A stretch of DNA of 64,000 nt from Cardiocondyla obscurior. Taxonomy: Eukaryota > Arthropoda > Insecta > Hymenoptera > Formicidae. Location: the NCBI RefSeq assembly GCF_019399895.1, contig NC_091883.1:3080377-3144376 (forward strand). The letters are read 5' to 3'. Positions 14,103 to 26,000 of the stretch are shown here, piece by piece. Position numbers and translations under genes: made by a program. The notes beneath the pieces are model-generated. The model was not told the origin of the DNA. It was given only the letters and a program-made list of their open reading frames with translations, and ran no database searches. The stretch's first letter is position 1, and each line of letters opens with the position of its first letter.

Positions 14103-15749
14103 TCCAAAGCGCGTGTATAAGTTTAGTGGAAACTGTAAACTTCTTCACAACGCGGGAAAGGCGTGACTCATTCGTTATAGGTACGATAGGAGATACCTGC
14201 ATAAACATAAATTCAAATCGGCAGGAGAGAGTACGCCTTCTCGAATTGATTGTATCTTATGCATTAACGTGCAATCCGTAGGAATAACTTTCCTTAACCT
14301 TCCATCGGAATTAATCCCTAAGTACTATCCATGTAAAGACTACGTTAATCGATCCTCGTACGTGCGCACGTCGATAAAAATTAGCTTAATTCTTTTTTCC
14401 CCTCCGTTACGAAGCGAATAAAATTCATATTGAGCCGTAGAATTATTATCTAAAATTGAAATATTCGTATTCTACGTGAGAAATATTTTTTTCTCGTGTA
14501 AAATTAATTTTTTTTTTCCGTTTTTTTTTTATTTCCTTTTAAAAGATAATAAGATTTTCTCGCTGAATTTCCATTAACCCCGACACAAGTCTTCATCTGA
14601 AGGATCCACGTTCTAGCCCGATGGAATCGTACGAGTGAAAAACGCGATTCTGCCAAATTACTTTTCCTTCGTTACTTCGGAAACCTCGCGGCGAAAGGTA
14701 AAACGTGGCGTTTCTGTTCGTTTGCCTCTCCGGCAGGCGAACTTCTTAGGATATGTGCAAGCTTGGATTTCAATGAGAAAACTGGGAAAAGGCGAACTGT
14801 TAGGAAAGTTATTCACAGGCTCCTCGCATCTTACAATGCAGCTTCGTTTCATGATTCACACGAGCGAAATAGACGTCTCGGCTTTTCATCGCGTGCTGCA
14901 CTTCTAATTTTTTTTTATTTTATTTCTTACTTTCCGCCTTTATCTCATTCCTTCCTTTTCGGTGCTTCAATTTAACAATTTCTTCCCAATTTACTTATTT
15001 TCTTTTCACCCATAGAAGAATCGTTACGCTTCACATTGTCAGAGCAATTATTATTTCATACGTAGACGCACGAAGTTCGTGATAGATCACGACGTTTCGC
15101 AACTTTAAAGGAATTATACTTATATATTGCATGTCGTGAATTCGTATTGAAATTATATTATAAGTAAGATAATTTATTTAGAAATCACTGGCCCCCTCGG
15201 GCGAGATGAATAACGTTTATCTGCGACGTGCGATGCGATCGCATCAAGCTCGGCGATCCGAAATGCGTTACTGATAATAATACGTTTACCCCAAATTCGG
15301 ACGTCCTCTCGGTAGGCCCGGCCCGTTCTCAGGGCCCGTTGAAAAAACGTATCCCTATTGATTTACGTCTCTTTCTTTGTGGTACTCGATCGCATGACGA
15401 CAGCAGCGGCGGTGCACTTTGCAGTCCATTGCCGACGGTGGGCGATAAGCCGCGCCGGCCATAAAATCGAAATTTCAGAGTCTCCGAAGTGTAACGCCGT
15501 CCATAAATCGCAATCGTAACTCTCCATTACCATTCAATAGCGGGTAAGGGAAAGAAAAAAAAAAGAAAAAACAGATGAGGCGGCCTCGGCTCGCGGTTTT
15601 CGTCCACGCGGGCACTCGGTTTCCCATAAAACAGAGCGCTTCGCTGCGCGCTTCCGTGACGTTAAGTGAAATAGCAGAAAGACGACGGCCCGTAAAATTA
15701 ATTGTATCTCTAAAAGTGGAGCAAGGTAAAAAAAGAAACAAAAAAAAAA

Positions 15750-15769
15750 TATATATATATATATATAAT
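15750..15769. repeat. (TA)n microsatellite
   Basis: A run of alternating A and T directly following a poly-A tract. Confidence 0.85.
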
Positions 15770-16807
15770 CACGCGTAATTTAAACTGTTACGAGTAAAGA
15801 TAAATCGTTAAGACATTTATTTTAATTGCTCGCAACGTGACTGAAAAATAAACCTGCAATTTTATGTATCTCAGATAATATTTAAAAGTAATGATTGTTC
15901 CGCTCTTGCGCTTAACGAAATATGTTGTTATTTAGCAGTAAAATAAAAGAAAAAAAAATAAATAAAAGAAAAAACGCCGCGAGAAATCCAGGCACGTTTG
16001 AAATTCGATACGAGGCGCGAAGTACGTGTTTTGTCTCGAATTAAAAATGCCGGGATAAAGTGATCAGACACGCCGTTCGGGAGGATAAAACCGAGAGACG
16101 AAGAAGTTAGAATCCGCCACTGTCGTCGAGATAACCGGTACTTCAGCGAAGGATATCTATAGGTGTGTAATATCCAGGTCGTAAACAAACTTTTTATTCT
16201 TTCTTTGAGAGAGTAATGCTGCGCGGTGTACCGTTATGTCCGCCGAAGAAGGGCCCGAAGAGGACCGGCAAATATTTCACGAGCCGCTTGAACCCTCAGA
16301 TACGAGGAAGAGAATGCGAGAGAGAATTAAAGTGTTACACGGTCTCTACCTATATCATGTTGCTTCGTTACACGCCTATTATTCAGTTAATCTTCCATAA
16401 TGATGACCGTCATTACGTAACTTGTCGAAACGCCGATAATCGAGAACTGCCGGAGATCAACGCGTCCGAGCTTCGATAAAGTTTCTTTTTTTTTTTTTTC
16501 TTTGCAAGACGATATTAATTGAACTAATTCCGCAGCAGTTTTCGCATTACGATCCTTTACTCTAAATCTTAATTAATTTTTATTTTGCATTTTGCAATTC
16601 GCAAGTAGCTCGTAACGACAGCGTACTTCGCTCTGCAGCATCGCCTAAGTCTGAAATTATTTCGAATCGAGCAATTGAATCAAAGTTGGTTCTAGGTCTG
16701 ATATATTAAATTTTTTCTACGGATAATTTTTTTTTTTTTTTAATAGTAAGATTGCTTAGTTTACTCGACTTTAAAGAACGTAGTACGGCTCGGGAATAAT
16801 GACTTAC

Positions 16808-17026
16808 CCTGTGAGGTGCTCGGAGAAGTCGGTGCACAGCTGCGAGCTGGTTGATTAGCGGCAGGGTCGCGCTGAAGGTGTGATCGGGTGGGTTAACATC
16901 CGGATAGAGGGTCGGATAACTGAACGGGTCGACGTCGTTGAGGTACTGCACTTGGCACGTGAAAAACATCTGGCGGTACATTTCTTCCCGGGGCGCGGGA
17001 GGCGGCCCGGGGATCCCTCGCAGTTC
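16808..17026 (-). CDS. Fhos: FHOD exon: start of GTPase-binding/FH3 region; also start of a short isoform
   Basis: The exon encodes a stretch containing CQVQYLNDVDPF, then TLPLINQLAAVHRLLRAPHR. It matches the conserved opening of FHOD1/FHOD3/Fhos (VQYL.DTDPF ... LP...Q...VHRLL.AP). The donor is AGG|GTAAGT at 16807-16802. The acceptor I prefer is GACGAG|GAACTG, exon starting at 17026 after a CTTATCTTTTTC tract. That gives phase 0, as the upstream exon ending at 21972 requires. An in-frame ATG at 16981 (MYRQMFF...) would start a shorter isoform with the classic FHOD N-terminus if transcription began further upstream in the 17-21 kb intron. The reading frame stays open upstream to about 17128. 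The next expected FHOD exon was not found anywhere from 1 to 16807. Confidence 0.82.
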
Positions 17027-20000
17027 CTCGTCCCCCCGAAAAAGATAAGGTTGCCCACCCCCCCCTTTTTTTAACCGCTCCCGTTCACGTACGCACGAGG
17101 ATCGTGTGCGTACGCCGCCGCGGTGCACTCACGCGATGCGCGAACCGGTTTGTCGTACCGGCGATTTATTTCGATTCGATCTGTCGGCTGAAACGAGAAA
17201 ACGTTCTTTACTCTCTGTCCCTTGCTCGCCGCTGATTACGCCCTGGCCTCAGTTCTTGCTCTAGACCTCGAAACGCGTCATTCTGCGAACGGCAGCCGCT
17301 CTGGGGTTATTTCTCTGAATGACGGAAGAAAAATCTGATGGCGTTTCCATCGAAATTTCTTTCCTCCATATGAAAATTTGAATCGAGCACGTCTGCAGTG
17401 TGTGAATAATTTACACGGCGCGTTTTGCCTTTTCTTCGTTCTGTTTCTTTTTTTTTTTTTTTTTTAATCAGTGTTAGATCATAATAATCCGGATGTCTGT
17501 CGATCTGTGAGTATCTTCATGTGCCTTTCTTTTCACGGTTTTTTCTTTTTTTCCTTTTTTTTATTTCGATCAGTCTACCGATCGCATAAAGGTTTTCAGA
17601 CACGTAGGAACCGCGACGGAAAGCGCGCGTAAAGCACCCGTGAAAGTAGCGTTAGGATTATAACGATCTAGGACTGTAGTCATCATCGTTAATGCAACCG
17701 GTGTCCACGTCGTTTTCAAACGGTCGTTGACCTTCGAGTTTCCTTTCACTCGCTTATCGATTTGTTAACTCAAAGCAGAAATCCAGTGGGAATGGTCTCG
17801 TGCCTTCGTTCAAGGCTTCCGCACGTATTTAAGAAAATAAATTTATCACGCGTTATTTATGTATCCTCTTCTCCCGTAAACGCGGAATGTTCGCACGTTT
17901 TGTCTGACCAGCGGTATCGGGTATGGATTAACTTTTATTTTGCGCCGTCGCTTTAATTTTGGTAGGCGCGAAGATAAAAAAAAAATAAAAATATATTTTC
18001 CGCGCGTGCATGAAAATTGGAATTTTAATTTCAAATTTTTTTCAATTTTTTTTTTTTTTACCGCGATGTAAATTAATGTAGCATCCACGCGAAAAGATAT
18101 TCCAATGGAAAACTGCCTCGGCCAACAAACGATTATCGGAGTATCGGTACTACTCGAACATCTGCTAGTAGACTTTACATAAAGTTCGATGTGGCGGAAT
18201 GTTGTAGCTACCCGATGTAGTAGTAACTCGCTTGTAGTTAACGAAACTTCAAAAAATCTAAATCCCTTAACACCGCGATATCTCCACCGCAACGTGTCAC
18301 GATTGTACCGGATGCGCGAGAAGAAACTCCCATAGCTACTTATGAAAAAGCGTTGCCATACCGGTTTTCGCATGCCGTCACGTTATTGTGTATCCTCGCC
18401 AACAGGAAAGTATTGTACCACATGACAATTTGTTTTTTAAATACGCCGATAAAAAGAAAAAAAGAAAAATTGTAATTTCTTTCCGTTGCTCTTCTCGCTT
18501 GATCGAGATTTCGGTCGGACGTTTATTTAATATTTCTAATAATAAATCAAAAAAATTTTTAATAATATAAAAAATGTACGATACATGTATTTAGAATTTT
18601 TTTTTTTAATCGCGGGAAAAAAATTCGATAAAAAAAAATATACTTGACGAGAAATATCTGGAACTGATATTTAAATATTTCACGTTACTTCTAATTGAGT
18701 AATAAATTAAAAAAAATATGTATATCGCGTGGTCGGCGTTTAAGTGACGCGATCTTTATTCACGCGTGATAGATTTCCTTGCGACACTGCAGGCCTGTAA
18801 GAAAATCGGCGCCAGGTTGATAAAAATGAATCCGCGAGCCGTCATTATCAGTGCATGCCGGCTCGTCTCGTCATCTTCGCTTTCGCATTGTTCTTAGTTG
18901 CAAATGGGCCAGCGCTTCTTCGAACCGGCTCAAAGAAAGGAGACGGAGAGAGGACAGATAAAGAGAGTGGGCGAGAGGGAGAGGAGAAAAGGGAAGGGAC
19001 GAGAGAGATCGAGGGGAGAGAGAGAGAGAGAGAGAAAAAAAAACGAGTGGAGAGATGAACGAAAGAAGAGAAACGGAATGGTGGATGGGAAGAAAGAGAG
19101 TGAAGGAAATATGTCGAAGAGAAGAGAGAGTTAGAAGGGAAAACGGGTCTGCGCCGTGCCACGAGTGTAATCGCAGTTGTGGTCGGCGAGAGATTCATGA
19201 TCAAGATGCGATCGCGACGCGAGATCGAACTCGCGAGGATTCCCAAACTCGCTTGAATCAACAAATCTGCCTCGCGGAACGGCACGTTCTCTCGCCGCTT
19301 TAACTACGTTTCTCGAGAATCATGTAATCGGGATGCTGCGTTTTAGTTTTCATTTACGGCGTTTCGGAGCATCTGGCTTTTCGTACATTTATCGGTATTA
19401 TATTTATTTATTTAGGATAGCATTCTTAGGATCCCCATTTCCACAATATCTCGTTTAAAAATAATTTTAATAATCTAAGACTCTTTTTCTTTTTTTTTTT
19501 TTTTAATTTTATAAAACGCTGTCGTAATAAAAAAATATAGAAACGTTGAAATTATCGATCAAGATCTCATACCGCGGGGAATAATAAACATCTTTACGAG
19601 CGGATTTAATAAGGCGACGATCTGTTTTTTAATAATTCCGCGGCCGATTATGTGAAAATTTCGCACGAGGCGGATTCAAAGGTGAACGACTCGAGAAAAA
19701 AGCGCGATGGAGCGGCGAACGTGAACCGGACCTATCGTCTGTAGGTACGCGCTAACTAACATCCGAAATAAATAACATCTTTCAGGAGTGGCTGAGCGCC
19801 AGAACCAGTCGGGACGTGTGACATTCCAGAAAGTTACTGATCTTGGCTCCCAAAACGACTGTGCAACGTTTATGCAAAATTATTACGATCAGATGCGCGC
19901 GTTTATTTCCGATACATTAAAACATTTAAACACGGAGCGCAATAATAATCGCTTCGATATTTTCAACAACTGTATATCAAGGCATAAAACGTCGCGGAAC

Positions 20001-23000
20001 GTTAGAAAGAAATTTCAAACAAATACTTGGACCCCGCGATTTTATTTCGGTAGATAATATTTCTCTTCTGCCGATAATCCGCAATGTAAACGAAATGTTT
20101 CCGCCGTGTAAGTTACTGACGCGCATTGCGACAATGAGACGAAAATATTTGTAACCACGTGTTCACAGGCGTGTGAGGCACGCGCTTTATAGTGGAAATA
20201 AAAGGTCATCCGTTGCCGTATGAGGAGGATTTTATTACGTCGAGTATCCGCAGTCTGTACAAATATCGTTAAAAAAAAAAAAAAAAATTCTCTCTTTAAA
20301 TTAGCTTCCCAAAATTAAGCCTGTAAGTACCTGGGCAAGATAACTCGAGGAAAATTAAGTTCCTACGTGCCTATCGTCGTTACTCTCGCGATTGTCGGAT
20401 GCGAACACGTGGGAACGGGAGGCTCTGTAAAATCCGCGAGTACCGGGCGGGCTTTCTTTGTCGTTTCGCGGAGGTCCTTCGGAGCAAGAACGAAAGAGGC
20501 CAGGCGGGGCTGGCGACAAGGACCTCAGGCATGGGCGACCTGAACCTCCAGGTCCTGCGCCGCGCGCGAGATGAAAGAGCGCGCGCTTCGCAGCACGGAG
20601 TCTGCGCGCGGCGAGAAGGACTCACCTTTCAGGGTGACACGCGCACTTCCGCCGGCGACGCGTGCAACGGGAACGCGTGCCGGAAACCGCGTGGTGCCGA
20701 CGAACGCCGGAATAACGAGCACGCAACGCCACGCACGGGGCGAATTCGGGGGAGGACGACGCCGCGGAACGCGACGCGGTGCAGCGCGAGCGAGTAGACG
20801 CGTACGGTTAACAACGCGGCGCGCAACAACGTGCCTTACCTCGAGAGCGGCCGTCGCGACACTGAACGTGCAGCGGACACCTGTCGCCGACGACCGACGG
20901 TACCGCCGCCGCGCGGTCGAACCCCTCTCTCACGATATTCACCCTGAAGCGCTGATATTCGAATATTAATTTTGTTTTTTTAAATATTTTTTTTAACTTA
21001 CTGTGTAAGACACAGATTATTTACAGATTAATTAAGGAATTAATAGAAGTAGTTTATTTTATTTTATTTATTTATTAATTTTTTTAATAGTGTTTGTAGA
21101 GAGCATTTTATATAGTAGCTCCGCGAAATGTGCGTTAAAAAATTTTTTTATTATTTATTAATACGACGATGAATCACGTTAGGTAATGCAATATGTAAAA
21201 ATATGGAAGTTTAAGCGTCTCACGTATCGTCGATTGTATAATGACAATGCGTCCCCGTGGAGACCGTCAGGAGCATGAAAAGGGGACGCTGAGCCTATAG
21301 AAACGTGAATAAAGGGGAGTCCTTATGCGGGAGGGTGCTAATGCTACTCACAAAATTGTCAAATATTCGAAATCTATAAGTCGCACATACGGCCAACTAA
21401 TAGATTCCAATAAATATAATAAATACATTTATTTCTGACCGAGATTAATAAATAAAAAAATAAAAATAAATTATTCAATTTTTTGACAATGTCGTAGTAA
21501 GATATTTTTAACTGAAACGCAATATGCGAAGGAAAGTGTGGAAGCACTCAAGCAAGCGAAAAGGGTTCCTTTGTTTGGCGCTGCTTCCGTGCACAATACA
21601 AAAATGCAAGAGGGTAGCAAGGAGCTCTTCGTACATCCCTCACGAAAAACAATAATGTCGCGGGTGCATTTCCACTTCCCTTGATCTTGTCTGCCTCTCG
21701 TATACCTCTGCTGGTCGTTTTTTTTTTCTTTCTTTTTTTTTTTTTAAATATAACCGTGCTATCCTTTGTTTCCGCCTAACTGCGAAATATCGTATATCAA
21801 AACGAGAGTCTTGCGATAGTCACCACAAATGCGTGATTAAAAAAAAAAGAAGAAAAATAAGAAAATTAAGCACGTATCTCTTCGACAGAAATTGCCATTA
21901 AATTTATTTCGCCGAGAAGCACGGTTGAATATTAAAATTAACATGCAATAAAAATGCATGACAAAACTCACCGGAATGTAGCCATCGGGCTGAATTCTCT
22001 TATTGTCCCTGCAGAAAAAGAAAAATATTAAATATCGCCGAACGTTGGAATATTTATTAATATTATTTGCTTTCGTAAAACATACCGATTTCTTCGTTGA
22101 ATCACCGGCGTTTTCGGCGTGCTGTCGTGAATAATCACCTGAGTCGCATCTATCTCTTCGCATTCCGAACTGTCTTCGGAAGTGTCTGTAATTAATACGT
22201 AACAATATTTTTATTCTAACATTTCGCAGTATTTTTCTACGTATTAAATTCGTAAAAAGAAAAATCTCGTTTTTCAAGCACGTCACGTTTCTCGATTTTT
22301 ATCTGTCAGTTCGATAAGAAAGACATCGCGCAATAAATTTAATTGGGTCCACTTTGTTAAGCTTTATTCGATACATCGGATAATCTGGCTGATACTATGT
22401 AAACCGGCCGCGCGATAGCATCGATCGTTAAGTGACGCTAAATTCATTCCCGCCTCACCCTCTTCCGCTCGTTCCTGCTTACAAACTCGGGAGAGAACAG
22501 GGCTGTGGCACAGGACGCCTGTACCGCCGAGCACGTCATCGATGTCAGTGTGCTCGCTGATAAATAAAGGCAACGTAGAGGGTCGTTTCCGAGGGGGTAG
22601 TCTTCGTAACGCCGGTTGCACGTTATCGTAAGGAGATTTCCGTCCCCCGTAATTATCCGGCGGATCAGGCGGATTTTCGATCTGCGAAAGTAACGACGAA
22701 CTTAACACCTTGTGATACCTTCTTTGCCTGCTTATAATTATTAGCTGCATTTTCTTTTGAGGAAATATATAAATGAAAGAACTTGATAGCATCGATAATA
22801 TTATTAACTTATTATTAATTTTTTTTTTTTTTTTTATAATTAACGAGAAAAAAAATTAAAAAATAATTAATATTAGAAATTGGAAGATTAACAGATTATT
22901 ATTAATTTTTATTTTTTATTTTATTATTTAAAATCTTTATTAATGCAACATACGATTCGATAAAATTATGAATTGAATTAATATTTACCCCTTCTGGACT

Positions 23001-26000
23001 CGCGCGATCTCCCAATGGCTCGGATGGCGGCGGCGGAAATTCGATAGGAAATCTAGAGAGGCTTCTTTTGACACTCGTCTCTAGTTCAGGGTTAATGCCG
23101 ATATCGATCTTCTCGTATGATTCCGAGGAGTCGGAAGTGCTGTTAGGAACCTCCGTAGGAATTTTAACGACGCCGTCGGGAACGTTAGAGGAGCTGTCCA
23201 TCCACCATGCCTTCTCCCCAGATTCGATATGCCGAATTTTTTTAAGCGGTTTTGAGGAATAGAAGCTGTCGTTATCGGCGAGGTTGTCGGCACTTTGATT
23301 CTCAGTGGACACCACCGGGATGACTTCGATCCCTTCCGGAACGTTTTCAGGGTCGTCGCTCATCCACCATGCTCGTTCGCCGGATTGCTGGTGCCTGATA
23401 CGATTTCGTCGATCCACCGATCGGAAACTGCCTCGACTAGATCCTCTTCTCGAAACAGAAGACGCCGGCGAGGGCGATTTTTTCGCTTCCTCCGGTGCGA
23501 CGTCGTCCAGCCACCAAGCGTGTTCTTCTGATCCTTGTCGCCAGATTTTTAGCTTATATTTTCCTGACAACGGGCGCGAATTAATTAATCGTTAAACGGC
23601 GAATAATAAAATCTTAAGTCTTTATATATTTAAATAGAATAAAAAATAAAAGATTGTCTTACCGTCGTCGGGTAAGGCTGTGCTTATCGTGGTATCCTGG
23701 CTGATATCGTTATTCCACGGACTGACTCTTTGAATTCCCTCGGGAATATTGTCAGAATTTGGATCGAGCCACCATGGTTTCTCGCCGGAAGACTGGCGCT
23801 GGATCCTCAGGTTACTTCCCCTAGTCCCATCACTTTTCTGGGAATTAGTGAAGCCAGAATCTTTAGATAGATTGGCCGATCTCGAAGACGATAACGGCTG
23901 TCCCGATTTATTTCCGTCTTCCTGGTTTTCTTCAAAAGAGTCCACCCAACCGTCCGATTTGCTCGTGTCGTCAGAGTCTTGATTTTTGTTCTTGAAAAAA
24001 TTTGTCACCGGCGCCAGCGCTCTTATTAGGAAGGATTTTGCCTCTTCCGTTTTCGCGGAGCGATCGCTCTTGGATCTCGGGCTGGACGGAGGCGGCCTGG
24101 GCGGCTTTTCCGTCATCATTGACATATCGTCGATCGATGACGTCAGTATGCTCGTTCTCGATGATCCCGCACTAATTTTATCTCTCGCTTCGCGCGTGGG
24201 CGACGCCGCCGTTCTTTTTCTCCTCCGTTTCGAATCCAGCTTGTCCGCGCGATCGTCGTCGTCCTCGCTGCTCGACGAATTTGCGGAAGTCGACCGGCTG
24301 CTGTTGCTGGAATTAAATGCTCCGGGTCTCTTCTTCGTACCGCAAGGCGACTTAGATCCTTTCGTTTCTTCCCATTTTGTTAAATTATTTCTCCCAGGCA
24401 TCGTTCTCGATTCTCCCGACGAAAATCGCGGTCGACCGGACGACTTTAAGGCAGAGGATCCTAAAGCGACTGCCTGTGAAATATGTTCCGGCGTCGATTC
24501 GGAATCCTGAGGGCTCGCGGAAGCGTTTCTCGGAATTTTCTTTCTCCTCGCGTACTTGGAGCACGACGGATCGCCGTTCTCCATATTCAGGGCAGATTTG
24601 CGGAAATCTTTGTTCACGTATTTCGTCGCCACGGTGCACTTCGGCGTGACGGCGACCGTGGTGTCATTTTTCGGCACAGGTGGTTTTCCACGGGCGTCCG
24701 ACGAACCGCCTTGCCGTAGATTCACTGACGGCAGAACTGCGCTAGTGGATGATTTTCCGGGCGATGGCGGCGTGGTCGTTTTTATTTTTACACCCTGACT
24801 CGTCACCGAACTGGCTGACGACGATTTCGATCTGCCAATTGGCATGCCCGCAGAAGATCCGTCTGACGAACTGGTCCGCGTCATTTGACGCGGCACGCTC
24901 TTCGTCGGTACGTGCCGAATCTGCGCGGAGCGACTTTGCGAAGAACCGCTTTTAATAGAAAATATTAATTAATTCAAGAGCACGGTTAACTTTTTACTGA
25001 ATTTAAACATTTCTTTTTCTGTTTGATTTCATATGCATAAAAATTATTACATCTTTTTAAAAATAATATAACCATTTTTTTAATTAGTTATTTTTTAGAA
25101 TTATAAATTTTTTACGAAAGATATTTTTTTTTTGGAATATAAATTTTACAAAATATTTCTTTTTAAGATATTAAATGGTTTCGTTATGTTCTCTACTTGT
25201 TGCATATATATTAGGTAAACTTACTTAAAATAAATTATTTTATTAAAAAATATTGTACGTACCTCGACGTCGAATCTTTTCTTTGCGAAACGTCGCGCTT
25301 TTGACAGCTGATTTCTTCATTTTGGTCTTGACTGTGCCCTTCAACAATTCGAAGAGACTCTTCAGCTCTAGAAGAGGAGCTGGTATCAGACTTCGGAGTG
25401 GATCCTCTCCTTTCGCTATATCCATTAGGTTTCGATGACGGTATTTCACTCTTCGAAGAACATTTAGGTACCTTCGCCTCGTTCTTCGAAGAGGATTCTA
25501 GTCGCGGAATGGATGGCCTTCTTTGGTTACTTTCGTCGCATCTCGGTACATCTTGCTGATCCTGCGCCGAGTCTTCTCTCCGGTAAAACGCGAGGTTCTG
25601 ATTCGAGTTTTTAAAATTACCGGGGCTCCCACTCGTCTCGATTTTTCGCGCCCCGCAGCAACACCGTTCGCCACCGTGAGTACGATCTTCTTTGCTCGCG
25701 TTATGAGCATCTTGACCGCTCGGCGTGGTTTTTAAATCCTTCGACGTTGCCTCGTCGTTAGTCGCGCAACCGAGAAGTTTGTCGCTCTGACTTTTGTCGT
25801 CGGAACTGTAAATCTCTTGATTAAAGCTCGACGATTCTTTGGCAGAAAATTCACTTTTTGCAGCCGCTTCGTTTGCTCTCGCGTACGCGAAGCTGTTGAG
25901 TCTGTTAGACGAGCCTGTGTTAGAATATCCTCTGGACGAATACACGGACGAATTACCAGTCGACGACGCACCTGAATATTTATCCAGGTACGTCGACCAA

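Larger units (their letters stand above)
6485..16807. other. Long stretch without a supported gene (presumed Fhos intron)
   Basis: Both strands were read. Open frames exist in GC-richer parts (8.4-8.8 kb, 11.1-13.6 kb, 15.2-15.7 kb), but they overlap on both strands, are low-complexity or Arg-rich and lack paired splice sites. The rest is AT-rich with poly-T/poly-A runs (8832-8872, 14080-14104, 16484-16500). I see no tRNA, no transposon terminal repeats and no FHOD-like peptide. Confidence 0.5.

Noticed and set aside
19788..20057. Plus-strand frame after a CTTTCAG acceptor-like site (contains GRVTFQKVTDLGSQND).
   Set aside because: No convincing donor or partner exon and no family recognised. 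Reasonable composition alone is not enough.
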